This document shows, piece after piece, positions 1 to 10,597 of a stretch of DNA of 10,597 nucleotides. A program made the position numbers and the translations under genes. Where the stretch lies: the NCBI GenBank assembly GCA_944380695.1, contig CALWII010000046.1:1-10597 (forward strand), read 5' to 3'. The notes under the pieces were generated by a model that was given only the letters and a program-made list of their open reading frames with translations, was not told where the DNA came from and ran no database searches. This DNA comes from an uncultured Clostridia bacterium (GTDB taxonomy: Bacteria > Bacillota > Clostridia > Christensenellales > UBA1242). How positions within the stretch are numbered: position 1 is the stretch's first letter; each line of letters opens with the position of its first letter.

Positions 1-1703
1 CTGTGGTCGCTGTTACAAAGGAAGGTGAAAGACTTGTTGGCAAAGTGGCAAAACGCCAAGCAATTGTCAACAGTGACAACACTGTTATGTCTATAAAAAG
101 GGAGATGGGGACAAATTACAAAGCTAAATTAGGGGGTAAGGAATATTCACCTCAAGAAATTTCAGCTATGATTTTGTCCAAACTAAAAGCCGACGCAGAA
201 AGTTATATAGGCTCAACGGTTACGCAAGCTGTAATCACTGTTCCAGCTTATTTTAACGATGCACAGCGTCAAGCAACGAAAGATGCAGGTAAAATTGCAG
301 GTCTCGAAGTGTTGAGAATTATTAATGAGCCGACTGCTGCCGCACTTGCTTATGGACTCGATAAAGGCGAGAACAAAAACCAAAAAATTTTGGTTTATGA
401 CCTTGGTGGTGGTACATTTGATGTTTCTATTCTTGAAATTGGTGATGGTGTTTTCGAAGTTCTGTCCACTAATGGTAATACTCGTTTGGGTGGCGACGAC
501 TTTGACAACAGAATTATTGATTTGTTGGTTGAACAGTTTAAAAAAGAAAATGGCACAGATTTATCAAAAGACAAACTTGCTATGCAAAGACTCAAAGAGG
601 CTGCTGAAAAAGCTAAAATCGATCTTTCTGCAACTCCGAAAACCACTATCAGTTTGCCATTCATTTCCGCCGACGCAAACGGTCCAAAACATATGGAATG
701 TGAACTTACTCGTGCTAAATTTGATGCTATAACAGAAGATTTGGTTAAACAGACTATCGATTGTTGTAAACGAGCTATAAGCGATGCTAAAATCACAACA
801 TCGAGTATCGATAAAGTTGTATTGGTTGGTGGCTCTACAAGAATACCAGCTGTTTTCGAGGCAGTTAAGTCGTATACCGGTAAAGAACCTTATAAAGGTA
901 TTAACCCTGATGAGTGCGTGGCTGTCGGAGCTGCTATTCAAGCAGGCGTGCTTGCAGGAGAAGTTAAAGATGTTCTTCTGCTTGATGTCACTCCGCTTTC
1001 TTTAGGAATAGAAACCCTAGGGGGAGTATTTACTAAACTTATTGAAAGAAATACTACAATCCCTACAAGAAAGTCTCAAATATTTTCAACTGCAACAGAC
1101 AATCAACCCGGAGTTGATATTCACGTTTTACAAGGGGAAAGAGAATTCGCCGCACAAAATAAGACCCTCGGCAGATTTCAACTTTCTGATATACCTCCTG
1201 CACCAAGAGGAGTACCTCAAATAGAAGTAACATTTGATATTGATGCAAACGGCATCGTAAAAGTTTCAGCAAAAGACCTTGGAACGAACAAGGAGCAAAA
1301 TATAACTATCACAGCTTCTTCAAATCTTAAAGAAGAAGATATCGAAAAAGCTATCAAAGAAGCTGAAGCACACGCTGAAGAAGACAAAAAGAGAAAAGAA
1401 TTGGTTGAAACCAAAAATCAAGCCGATAATATGGTTTATGGTCTTGAAAAAATGTTAAAAGATAACGCTGACAAATTAGCTGATGAAGATAAGAAAAAAC
1501 TTGAAGAAGCTATCGAAAAAGCTAAAAAAGATTTCGAAAGCAATGATATCGAAGTTATTAAAAAAGCAATTGATGAGCTCACAAATGTTTCGAACGGCAT
1601 TGTAACTAAAATGTATCAAACAGCAAGTGCAAATCAGCAAAATTCATCAAATGGTGATAAAGGCCCTGACCCTGAAGTTGTTGTTGACGATGACAACAAA
1701 TAG
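1..1703 (+). CDS. dnaK: Molecular chaperone DnaK (Hsp70), 5'-truncated by window edge
   Basis: Cytosolic ATP-dependent Hsp70 chaperone that binds exposed hydrophobic segments and works with DnaJ and GrpE. The reading frame is open from the left edge. The first full codon (GTG at 3) is an internal Val, because the visible start [13 protein letters not shown] matches the family some 40 residues in. The N-terminal phosphate-1 loop is therefore outside the window. Visible residues, counted from position 3: phosphate-2 motif [10 protein letters not shown] at 133-142, adenosine motif VGGSTRIP at 275-282, interdomain linker [12 protein letters not shown] at 323-334, then the beta substrate-binding domain and the helical, Lys/Glu-rich lid from about residue 440. 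It ends in an acidic tail ([10 protein letters not shown]) somewhat unlike the common EEVDDDK-type end. dnaJ follows after 49 bp with no terminator between, so the two are probably co-transcribed. HrcA/CIRCE control is usual for such operons, but the promoter is not in view. Confidence 0.98.
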   Translation, partial: VVAVTKEGERLVGKVAKRQAIVNSDNTVMSIKREMGTNYKAKLGGKEYSPQEISAMILSKLKADAESYIGSTVTQAVITVPAYFNDAQRQATKDAGKIAGLEVLRIINEPTAAALAYGLDKGENKNQKILVYDLGGGTFDVSILEIGDGVFEVLSTNGNTRLGGDDFDNRIIDLLVEQFKKENGTDLSKDKLAMQRLKEAAEKAKIDLSATPKTTISLPFISADANGPKHMECELTRAKFDAITEDLVKQTIDCCKRAISDAKITTSSIDKVVLVGGSTRIPAVFEAVKSYTGKEPYKGINPDECVAVGAAIQAGVLAGEVKDVLLLDVTPLSLGIETLGGVFTKLIERNTTIPTRKSQIFSTATDNQPGVDIHVLQGEREFAAQNKTLGRFQLSDIPPAPRGVPQIEVTFDIDANGIVKVSAKDLGTNKEQNITITASSNLKEEDIEKAIKEAEAHAEEDKKRKELVETKNQADNMVYGLEKMLKDNADKLADEDKKKLEEAIEKAKKDFESNDIEVIKKAIDELTNVSNGIVTKMYQTASANQQNSSNGDKGPDPEVVVDDDNK

Positions 1704-1752
1704 TTTAATATGCAAAATGCCTATAGTTCAAAAAAGGAGATAAACTTTTTAA

Positions 1753-2862
1753 ATGCCAAATAAAGATTACTACTCAATTTTAGGTGTGCAAAAAGATGCT
1801 AGCGCCGACGATATTAAGTCGGCGTATCGTCGTTTAGCTAAAAAATACCATCCAGATATAAATAAAACCGCAGAGGCAGCTGAAAAATTTAAAGATATAA
1901 ACGAGGCTTATGAAGTTTTGGGCGATGAAAAAAAACGAGCTAACTATGACCAATTTGGCTCTGCTGATGGCCCACAATTTTCTGGTACAAGTGGAGCAGG
2001 TTTTGGCGACTTCTTTGGTGGTGGCGGAGGTTTTTCTGATATTTTTTCGGACATATTTTCTGCTTTTGGTGGCGGAAATCAGCGCACTATGGAAAAGGGA
2101 GACGATGTTTTTATTAACTTAACACTTTCTTTTGAAGAAGCAGTTTTTGGCGCAGAAAAAACCATTACATTTCCTAAATTAGAAAAATGTTCTGATTGTA
2201 AGGGAACAGGAGCAAAAGATGGCAAAGAGTTTACTGTTTGTCCAGATTGCCATGGCTCCGGCCGTATGCGTTATCAACAAACGACTATGTTCGGCACCAC
2301 TATAAGAGAAGCGGGTTGTACAAAATGTAACGCAACAGGAAAAATAATCAAAGAAAAATGTCAGGCTTGCAACGGCAAGGGCACTAAACGAATTCAAAAA
2401 ACTCTTAATGTAAAAGTTCCTGCGGGTATCGACAATGGGCAAACTATAAGATTGCGTGGCGAGGGGAATGACCCAATGCGTGAGGGAGTTAGCGGTGATT
2501 TAAATGTCAGAATTACTGTTCTACCACACAAGCTTTTCGTTAGAAAAGGACTCGACATTTATTTGGATTTGTACCTTCCATTTACAAAGCTTTTGCTCGG
2601 TTCTAAAATTGAAATTCCAACATTAAAGGGCGATTATTTGCTGTCTATTCCTGAATTAACGCCAAGTGGAACGGTGATGCGTCTTAAAAATAGAGGGGTC
2701 AAAAATTTAAACAGAGAAAGCTATGGTGATATGCTGGTAACATTAAAAGCCGAACCTCCAAAGTCAATGGATAAAAATTTGAAAAAAGCACTCGAAGATT
2801 TAGATAATAAAATTGACCCTCGAGCTTATACAAAATATCAAAATTTTCTTTCAAAGAAATAG
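1753..2862 (+). CDS. dnaJ: Co-chaperone DnaJ (Hsp40, type I)
   Basis: Stimulates DnaK ATPase activity and delivers unfolded clients. It is a complete type I (class A) Hsp40 of 369 residues, normal for the family. J domain at residues 4-70 with the HPD motif at 33-35. Gly/Phe-rich linker at about 71-115. Four zinc-binding CxxCxGxG-type repeats at C146/C149, C163/C166, C189/C192 and C203/C206; the third is CTKCNATG, with Ala in place of the first Gly. The two C-terminal client-binding beta domains follow. An AAAGGAGA ribosome binding site at 1733-1740 lies somewhat far (about 12 nt) from the ATG. Its TAG stop lies partly inside the stem of a rho-independent terminator, so this is the end of the heat-shock operon. 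Confidence 0.98.
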   Translation: MPNKDYYSILGVQKDASADDIKSAYRRLAKKYHPDINKTAEAAEKFKDINEAYEVLGDEKKRANYDQFGSADGPQFSGTSGAGFGDFFGGGGGFSDIFSDIFSAFGGGNQRTMEKGDDVFINLTLSFEEAVFGAEKTITFPKLEKCSDCKGTGAKDGKEFTVCPDCHGSGRMRYQQTTMFGTTIREAGCTKCNATGKIIKEKCQACNGKGTKRIQKTLNVKVPAGIDNGQTIRLRGEGNDPMREGVSGDLNVRITVLPHKLFVRKGLDIYLDLYLPFTKLLLGSKIEIPTLKGDYLLSIPELTPSGTVMRLKNRGVKNLNRESYGDMLVTLKAEPPKSMDKNLKKALEDLDNKIDPRAYTKYQNFLSKK

Positions 2863-2890
2863 GAAATGGGTTGCCATTTCCTTTCTTTTT
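2861..2890 (+). terminator. Rho-independent terminator after dnaJ
   Basis: A perfect 9-bp stem, AGGAAATGG (2861-2869) and CCATTTCCT (2874-2882), with a GTTG loop, is followed by TTCTTTTT. The last two bases of the dnaJ TAG stop are the first two bases of the stem. It should end heat-shock operon transcripts and so separate rsmE from dnaJ. This is read directly from sequence; efficiency is inferred. Confidence 0.85.
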
Positions 2891-2899
2891 ATGTAAAAT
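2871..2899 (+). promoter_or_regulatory. Candidate sigma-A promoter for rsmE, embedded in the dnaJ terminator
   Basis: -35 TTGCCA (2871-2876, 5 of 6 to consensus), 17-nt spacer, -10 TAAAAT (2894-2899, 5 of 6) directly preceded by TG. The -35 box sits in the loop and 3' arm of the dnaJ terminator. A start 6-8 nt downstream would fall at about 2905-2907, on or next to the rsmE ATG, implying a leaderless message. In such AT-rich DNA chance matches are possible. Confidence 0.5.
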
Positions 2900-2906
2900 A
2901 ATTTTT

Positions 2907-3608
2907 ATGAAAAGATTTTTGGCGTTAATTGATAAAAATATTGCAAGGATTTGCGATGATGAAAATGTTCATCTTCGCAATGTTTTGCGTTTAAAAGCGG
3001 GCGACGAAATAATTACATTTAATGGAGACGGATTTGACTATATTTGCCAAATAATTTCTGTTTCTAAAAATGAAACTTTGGCGAAAATATTAAAAAAAAT
3101 CAAATGTCAAGCCGTTCCTAAAAACAACTTGTCTTTGTGTATGGCAAGCGTCAAACGAGAAAAAATTGAGCAAATTGTTCAAAAGGCTGTGGAACTTGGA
3201 TGTAAAAAGCTTATTATCTTTGAGGCCGAAAGGTCAAACACAAAAATTAAAGAAGAAAAGTTTTCGAGATATGAAAAAATCATTATAAGCGCTTGTAAAC
3301 AATGCGAACGAGCAGATATTATGGAATTAAAATTTCAAAGTTTTGATGAAATGCTTTCTCACTTTGCAAAATCACGGATTCGTCTTTTTGCTAATGAACG
3401 AAATGGTCAAACTTTTGATTTGAATTTGTTAAGGGACAAAAATGATATTTCTATACTTGTAGGGTGCGAAGGCGGATTTTCTGATGGTGAGATAAAAAAA
3501 ATTTTGGCGCTGTCTCCTGAAAATATTTCGCTTGGCAAAAGAATTTTACGCGCTGAAACTGCCGCTATCTTATTATTAGGTTTGGCGGGACTTGTTAGTG
3601 GCAATTAG
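2907..3608 (+). CDS. rsmE: 16S rRNA m3U1498 methyltransferase RsmE
   Basis: SPOUT-class, SAM-dependent enzyme that methylates N3 of U1498 in helix 44 of 16S rRNA in the assembled 30S subunit. Length 233 residues, close to the usual 240-250. N-terminal PUA-like domain with HLRNVLRLKAGDEI (22-35), then the knotted SPOUT domain with KQCERADI (131-138), VGCEGGFS (185-192; the family usually has GPEGGFS, so Pro is Cys here) and LGKRILRAETAA (209-220). I chose the ATG at 2907. An in-frame TTG at 2871 would add 12 residues (MPFPFFLCKIIF) encoded by the terminator hairpin and does not match the family start. No Shine-Dalgarno sequence precedes 2907. The stop is 11 bp before mtaB, so the two are probably co-transcribed. 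Confidence 0.93.
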   Translation: MKRFLALIDKNIARICDDENVHLRNVLRLKAGDEIITFNGDGFDYICQIISVSKNETLAKILKKIKCQAVPKNNLSLCMASVKREKIEQIVQKAVELGCKKLIIFEAERSNTKIKEEKFSRYEKIIISACKQCERADIMELKFQSFDEMLSHFAKSRIRLFANERNGQTFDLNLLRDKNDISILVGCEGGFSDGEIKKILALSPENISLGKRILRAETAAILLLGLAGLVSGN

Positions 3609-3619
3609 GTGAGGCTTTT

Positions 3620-4852
3620 ATGAAAATTTCTGTACAAACTTTAGGCTGTAAAGTAAACAAATATGAGAGTGATGCTCTTATGACCTTGTTAAGCCAAAGA
3701 GGGCATAAGGTGACTGACAAATTAGAAAAAGCTGATGTTTACATAATTAATACTTGCGCAGTTACTAACGAAGCTGAAAGAAAATCCAGACAGATGATTG
3801 CAAGGTGCAAAAAATTTAATCCACAAGCAAAAATTTATGTGTGCGGTTGCGCAAGTCAGCATAATCCTTTGCAGTTCTCAACAAAAGCTGATGGAGTTGT
3901 TGGCACTTGCTCAAAAGAAAAACTTGTGTCCTTGGATTTTAATAAAGTTGATATTGAGAAAATACCACAAACATATCAGTCCCACGCATATTCTTTCCAA
4001 CCAAGACTTCGAGCATATATCAAAGTTCAAGATGGTTGCAACAACTTTTGCTCATATTGCATTATTCCTTATTTGCGTGGAAGAAGTCGTTCTAGAGATT
4101 TAGAGGACATTGTAAAGGAAGTTGAACAATTAAATGATGATGTTAAAGAAATAGTTTTAACCGGTATAAATCTTTCCGATTACAAAATTAACGGAGAAAA
4201 TGGACTAATAGCCTTACTTCAGCGACTCGATAATTATGGTAAAAGATTGAGACTTTCTTCTATGGAAGAATGTGTGATAGATGAAAAATTTGTAAAGGAC
4301 TTGGCGAGTTTAAAGAATTTTTGTCCGCATTTTCATCTCTCTCTACAAAGCGGAAGCGATAGCGTGCTTAAAAGAATGAACAGGCATTACACTTCTGAAC
4401 AATTTTTCCAAACGGTAAAGTTAATAAGAAAATATTTTCCTATTGCAGGTATTACAACAGATGTTATTGTGGGTTTTCCAAATGAAACTGATGATGAATT
4501 TGAGCAGACAATAGATTTTATCAAAAAGGTAAATTTTTCCGGATTGCATATTTTCCCATATTCAAGAAGAGATATGACGATTGCATCAAGGTTTGCAGAT
4601 TTGGATAGTTCTATAAAAAAGATTCGCGTTGACCGTTTGAAAAAACTTGACAGTGTATTAAGAGATAATTTTATTAATTCAAATTCAACTGTGCAAGTGT
4701 TAGTTGAAGAAAAAAAATATGGACTTTTTATAGGCTTTTCTCAAAATTACATCAAATGTTATTTTTCACAACAAAACCTCCAATTAGGGCAAGTATATCT
4801 TGCTAAAATTGTCGACAAGTTTAAAGATGGTGTGCTTGTCGAATTGCTTTAA
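3620..4852 (+). CDS. mtaB: tRNA t6A37 methylthiotransferase MtaB
   Basis: Radical-SAM enzyme with two Fe-S clusters that converts t6A to ms2t6A at position 37 of ANN-decoding tRNAs such as tRNA-Lys. Length 410 residues, slightly short for the family. N-terminal UPF0004 domain starts QTLGCKVNKYES, with cluster cysteines C10, C46 (NTCAVTNEAE) and C75 or C77 (YVCGCASQ). The radical-SAM motif CxxxCxxC is C130/C134/C137 in DGCNNFCSYCIIPYLRGR. A short C-terminal TRAM-like region covers about 350-410. QTLGCKVN and NTCAVTN favour MtaB over MiaB or RimO. The ribosome binding site AGGTGAGG (3607-3614) overlaps the end of rsmE. No terminator follows, so some read-through into rpsU is likely. Confidence 0.93.
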   Translation: MKISVQTLGCKVNKYESDALMTLLSQRGHKVTDKLEKADVYIINTCAVTNEAERKSRQMIARCKKFNPQAKIYVCGCASQHNPLQFSTKADGVVGTCSKEKLVSLDFNKVDIEKIPQTYQSHAYSFQPRLRAYIKVQDGCNNFCSYCIIPYLRGRSRSRDLEDIVKEVEQLNDDVKEIVLTGINLSDYKINGENGLIALLQRLDNYGKRLRLSSMEECVIDEKFVKDLASLKNFCPHFHLSLQSGSDSVLKRMNRHYTSEQFFQTVKLIRKYFPIAGITTDVIVGFPNETDDEFEQTIDFIKKVNFSGLHIFPYSRRDMTIASRFADLDSSIKKIRVDRLKKLDSVLRDNFINSNSTVQVLVEEKKYGLFIGFSQNYIKCYFSQQNLQLGQVYLAKIVDKFKDGVLVELL

Positions 4853-4874
4853 TAAAATTTTTATTGATTATTTG

Positions 4875-4903
4875 TTGACAAAGCTTGAAAAAGTTGTTAT
4901 ACT
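4875..4903 (+). promoter_or_regulatory. Strong sigma-A promoter of rpsU
   Basis: Perfect -35 TTGACA (4875-4880), 17-nt spacer, and extended -10 TGT-TATACT (4895-4903). The predicted start near 4910 gives a leader of about 30 nt carrying the rpsU ribosome binding site. This is the closest match to consensus in the window, as expected for an abundant ribosomal protein. Confidence 0.85.
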
Positions 4904-4941
4904 TTATAGGTCAAATAGAAAATAGAAGGTGGTGAACTTAG

Positions 4942-5124
4942 GTGACAACAGTTAAGGTTGGCGAGAATGAAAATCTTGAAAGTGCGTTAAAACGCTTTAA
5001 AAGAAAATGTCAAAAAGATGGTATTATCGGTGACATTAGAAAAAAAGAAGCTTACTACAAGCCAAGTGTTGCAAAAAAGCGTAAACGCGAAGCTGCAAGA
5101 AAACGCGCTAGAAAAAGAGCATAA
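4942..5124 (+). CDS. rpsU: 30S ribosomal protein S21
   Basis: Small, highly basic late-binding 30S protein located near the 3' end of 16S rRNA and the anti-Shine-Dalgarno region. Length 60 residues, normal for S21. The family signature [20 protein letters not shown] (5-23 region), then [18 protein letters not shown], is followed by a Lys/Arg tail [16 protein letters not shown]. The start is GTG at 4942, chosen because the S21 family starts a few residues before V-x-V-G and because AAGGTGGTGA (4926-4935) is well placed; no upstream ATG fits. With its own promoter and terminator it can be made as a one-gene transcript, although it follows mtaB without a terminator. Confidence 0.97.
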   Translation: MTTVKVGENENLESALKRFKRKCQKDGIIGDIRKKEAYYKPSVAKKRKREAARKRARKRA

Positions 5125-5127
5125 TTT

Positions 5128-5155
5128 TAAACAGTCGTACTGCGACTGTTTTTTT
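5128..5155 (+). terminator. Rho-independent terminator of rpsU
   Basis: Stem AAACAGTCG (5128-5136 plus G5137) against CGACTGTTT, with core ACAGTCG (5131-5137) and CGACTGT (5143-5149), loop TACTG, and a run of seven T at 5149-5155. It begins 3 nt after the rpsU stop. Confidence 0.92.
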
Positions 5156-5247
5156 ATTATATGTTTCACAAATTTTTTCGTTTGTATATTATCTTTTATA
5201 AACGCTGTCTTTCGTAAAAGTTCGACAAATTAAAAACAAAATTTATT

Positions 5248-5275
5248 TTGACTAAATTGCTTTTTATTTTAAAAT
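5248..5275 (+). promoter_or_regulatory. Candidate promoter for the 112-residue hypothetical gene
   Basis: TTGACT (5248-5253), 16-nt spacer, TAAAAT (5270-5275), giving a leader of about 45 nt that holds the AAAAGGAAG ribosome binding site. A second candidate, TTGTCA (5281-5286), 17 nt, TATTAA (5304-5309), would start transcription almost inside that site and is less attractive. Some promoter is expected, because the rpsU terminator lies just upstream. Apart from these, the 170-bp gap holds only AT-rich sequence. Confidence 0.4.
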
Positions 5276-5327
5276 TGATTTTGTCAGTTTTGATGGCAAA
5301 TTCTATTAAAAAAAAGGAAGTATTTTT

Positions 5328-5666
5328 ATGTCAAATTATGATTTAAAAAAGCTAGCATTAAGTGCAAAAAACAGGCTTATAGGAAATAAAAATAAATTAG
5401 AAGCAAATAGAAAAAACAAAGATTTCATATTTAGCTCTAACATAAAAATAAAAACCATTTCTTTGGCAGATGAGTCTTTTAATTCTCGTGCTCGTGAAGT
5501 TATTTCTCGTGATGCTTTAGACCCCATTAGAGAGGTTATGGATATGGATTACTACAAATCACTTTCTCCTTCTATGAGAGATAAGTACCTTTTGGATGTT
5601 GTGGAAAAGTATTTGGCTTGCAAAAAGAAATTTGATAGCGAAGTCGAGCGTAAAACAGTTTTATAA
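5328..5666 (+). CDS. Hypothetical protein, 112 residues
   Basis: I do not recognise this protein. It looks real: good ribosome binding site (AAAAGGAAG at 5312-5320, 7 nt before the ATG), its own upstream promoter candidates, codon use like its neighbours, and a position just before pcrA. It has no signal peptide, no membrane segment and only one Cys (near residue 97). Residues 1-48 are rich in Lys and Asn (KLALSAKNRLIG, NKNKLEANRKNK). Residues 60-108 are charged and probably helical, including DPIREVMDMDYYKSLSPSMR and a final helix DVVEKYLACKKKFDSEVE. A small cytosolic protein is the most that can be said. It is probably co-transcribed with pcrA (27-bp gap, no terminator), which is weak evidence for a link to DNA metabolism. 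Confidence 0.75.
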   Translation: MSNYDLKKLALSAKNRLIGNKNKLEANRKNKDFIFSSNIKIKTISLADESFNSRAREVISRDALDPIREVMDMDYYKSLSPSMRDKYLLDVVEKYLACKKKFDSEVERKTVL

Positions 5667-5687
5667 TTTTTGTTAATGTGTTAATAT
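5660..5687 (+). promoter_or_regulatory. Possible extended -10 promoter just before pcrA
   Basis: TGT-TAATAT (5679-5687) forms an extended -10 element (hexamer 4 of 6), with a poor -35 TTTATA (5660-5665) at a 16-nt spacing. The ATG of pcrA follows 6 nt after the -10 hexamer, so a transcript from here would be leaderless. Weak call, since AT-rich DNA gives such matches by chance. Confidence 0.28.
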
Positions 5688-5693
5688 ATTTAT

Positions 5694-9841
<4,148 letters not shown>

Positions 9842-9843
9842 TC

Positions 9844-9868
9844 AGATGAAATGTGCCTTCATTTTTTT
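9844..9868 (+). terminator. Probable rho-independent terminator after ligA
   Basis: Imperfect 7-bp stem, AGATGAA (9844-9850) with TTCATTT (9858-9864, one G-T pair), and a 7-nt loop, overlapping a run of seven T at 9862-9868. It lies 2 nt after the ligA stop. The stem is AT-rich and weaker than the other two terminators here. Confidence 0.5.
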
Positions 9869-9981
9869 ATAAATTATAATTTTTTATTTTTTACATAAAT
9901 TTTGTAAAATAATTTGATTTTTGCTATTGTTTTTATTCAAAAAGTCAAAGATTTTAATTCAATTATACCTTATAAATATAT
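9869..9981. other. Extremely AT-rich spacer
   Basis: About 110 bp of mostly A/T sequence between the ligA terminator and the next promoter. I see no gene, no RNA signature and no repeat array in it. It may include UP-element-like A/T tracts for the promoter that follows; that is inference. Confidence 0.6.
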
Positions 9982-10011
9982 TTGACTAAAAATATAGTTT
10001 TTTGTTAGAAT
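9982..10011 (+). promoter_or_regulatory. Sigma-A promoter for the surface-protein gene
   Basis: -35 TTGACT (9982-9987, 5 of 6), 18-nt spacer, extended -10 TGT-TAGAAT (10003-10011, 5 of 6). The predicted start is near 10018. An overlapping TATAAT at 10013-10018 lacks a suitably spaced -35. The T-rich terminator and AT spacer upstream fit a new transcription unit. Confidence 0.62.
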
Positions 10012-10017
10012 ATATAA

Positions 10018-10209
10018 TGTAATGAAAGAGCAATGAAAAGATGGCTCAAAAATAGTTACAAAAGGACCGTTTGCTAATCTCAAACCACAAAGTTCTTTGC
10101 AAGCTTTCTTCTCGCTTCGAGTGGCGCTATTTTTTGACAATTTGTTTCCGTATCATTGCTTTTTGAAAGAGTGGATAGCCAAAGTCCAGTTTTGCTTGAA
10201 AGGGGTAAA
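10018..10209 (+). other. Long 5' leader (about 190 nt) of the surface-protein gene
   Basis: Sequence between the predicted start and the ATG at 10210. It is far richer in G+C than the spacer before it (25 of 60 bases in 10061-10120). It contains a small GC hairpin, CTCG-CTT-CGAG at 10111-10121 (alternatively CGC at 10113-10115 with GCG at 10124-10126), followed by six T at 10130-10135, which might act as a weak attenuator. A CAAAG-TT-CTTTG inverted repeat is also present near 10087-10099. I do not recognise a known riboswitch or T-box. It ends in the ribosome binding site AAAGGGG (10199-10205). A regulatory or conserved role is inference. Confidence 0.4.
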
Positions 10210-10597
10210 ATGAAAGCAAAATTCAAAAGTTTTTTTAAAAACATACATATAACAAAATTGCAGTTAATTACTGTAGCTTTGTGTTATTTTTTATGCTTTT
10301 CTCTTTTTTTGGGCATTGTGGTTATTTGGAACTCAATGTCAAACGCTCCAACAGAGCAATCAATCGTTGCCAGCGACAAGCCAAACAATACTAGTGGCTG
10401 GTGGACCGACAGCGGTCGTTATTCAATTGAATGGTATACAAGCACCGACAAAGCAACTTATGGCGACGGATCGGCATCAAATCCATATAAAATTTCTTCT
10501 GCCAAAGACCTTGCAGGTCTTTCGTGGCTAGTCTACACAAAAGGACAGTCGGGCAATCCACTTAAAACAAGCGATTATTCAGGAAATTATATTTTTC
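10210..10597 (+). CDS. N-terminus of a membrane-anchored or secreted surface protein (3' end outside window)
   Basis: The frame starts at ATG 10210 and stays open to the window end, giving 129 residues. A basic N-terminus (MKAKFKSFFKNIHITK) leads into one hydrophobic segment at about 17-40 (signal peptide or signal anchor; no convincing cleavage site). A polar Ser/Thr/Asn-rich exported region follows. At residues 85-106 the pattern GDGSASNPYKISSAKDLAGL, then WLV, and later DYSGNYIF resembles the G-(S/T)-x-x-NPY-x-I-x-(S/T)-A-x-(D/E)-LAGL-x-x-(L/Y)-V opening of repeat-rich adhesin or beta-helix surface proteins of gut Firmicutes. The rest is likely long and repetitive, but that is inference. 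The exported part is richer in GC and GC-ending codons (agc, gac, ggc) than the upstream genes. The AAAGGGG ribosome binding site is 4 nt before the ATG. It lies downstream of its own promoter and long leader. Confidence 0.8.
   Translation, partial: MKAKFKSFFKNIHITKLQLITVALCYFLCFSLFLGIVVIWNSMSNAPTEQSIVASDKPNNTSGWWTDSGRYSIEWYTSTDKATYGDGSASNPYKISSAKDLAGLSWLVYTKGQSGNPLKTSDYSGNYIF

Noticed and set aside
3..5. GTG at 3 as the real start of dnaK
   Set aside because: The first visible residues align to an internal part of Hsp70 and the phosphate-1 loop is missing, so the gene begins left of the window.
395..796. Minus-strand reading frames inside dnaK (also within pcrA, mtaB and ligA)
   Set aside because: They lie antisense to strongly conserved coding sequence, lack ribosome binding sites and family resemblance, and are best explained as shadow frames.
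2871..2906. Longer rsmE start at TTG 2871
   Set aside because: The extra 12 residues are encoded by the terminator hairpin and T-run, do not resemble RsmE N-termini, and have no ribosome binding site; MKRFLALIDKN at 2907 fits the family.
4853..4870. AATAAAATTTTTATT after mtaB as a terminator
   Set aside because: It is an inverted repeat with essentially no loop, only A-T pairs and no following T-run, so it is unlikely to terminate.
5158..5247. Hidden small RNA or gene between the rpsU terminator and the hypothetical gene
   Set aside because: Only AT-rich sequence with a weak ACAAA/TTTGT inverted repeat; no tRNA fold, no convincing promoter-terminator pair and no reading frame with a ribosome binding site.
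10018..10209. T-box, cobalamin, c-di-GMP or similar known riboswitch in the long leader
   Set aside because: I could not find their conserved cores (for example the T-box GGTGG-type sequence) or a strong terminator/antiterminator pair; left as an unassigned leader.
10316..10531. Frame starting at 10316 as a separate gene (MWLFGTQCQTLQQ...)
   Set aside because: It overlaps the better-supported frame from 10210, which has a ribosome binding site, a signal-anchor segment and a recognisable exported-protein pattern and is open to the window end.

Overview
The window is AT-rich bacterial DNA that looks like a low-GC Gram-positive, most likely an uncultured gut-type clostridial lineage of the Bacillota. 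The signs are consensus sigma-A promoters, purine-rich ribosome binding sites, rho-independent terminators, a dnaK-dnaJ-rsmE-mtaB-rpsU order typical of Firmicutes, a pcrA-ligA pair with a clostridial-type divergent LigA, and the start of an anchored surface protein. Rank below class cannot be read from the sequence. Every supported gene lies on the + strand.

Region 1 (1-3608) is the end of the heat-shock chaperone operon and the first RNA-modification gene. A 5'-truncated dnaK is followed by dnaJ. A hairpin terminator overlaps the dnaJ stop codon. A consensus-like promoter starts inside that hairpin and would put the rsmE transcript start almost on its ATG. The prmA gene often found between dnaJ and rsmE is absent.

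Region 2 (3609-5157) continues with mtaB (tRNA ms2t6A methylthiotransferase), then rpsU (ribosomal protein S21), which has its own strong promoter and a clear terminator. rsmE, mtaB and rpsU all act on the translation machinery.

Region 3 (5158-9868) holds a 112-residue protein I do not recognise, then pcrA (UvrD-family helicase) and ligA (NAD+-dependent DNA ligase). The last two overlap by ATGA and form a DNA repair/replication pair. pcrA carries a run of 16 T that encodes five Phe where the family has a conserved strand before motif Ia.

Region 4 (9869-10597) is an extremely AT-rich spacer, a good promoter, an untranslated leader of about 190 nt that is much richer in GC than the spacer, and the 5' end of a membrane-anchored surface protein that runs off the window. 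This is the accessory-looking part. I found no CRISPR array, transposase, tRNA or rRNA. I do not see a convincing new multi-gene system. The most unusual points are the poly-T tract in pcrA, two genes that look leaderless, and the leader plus surface-protein module.
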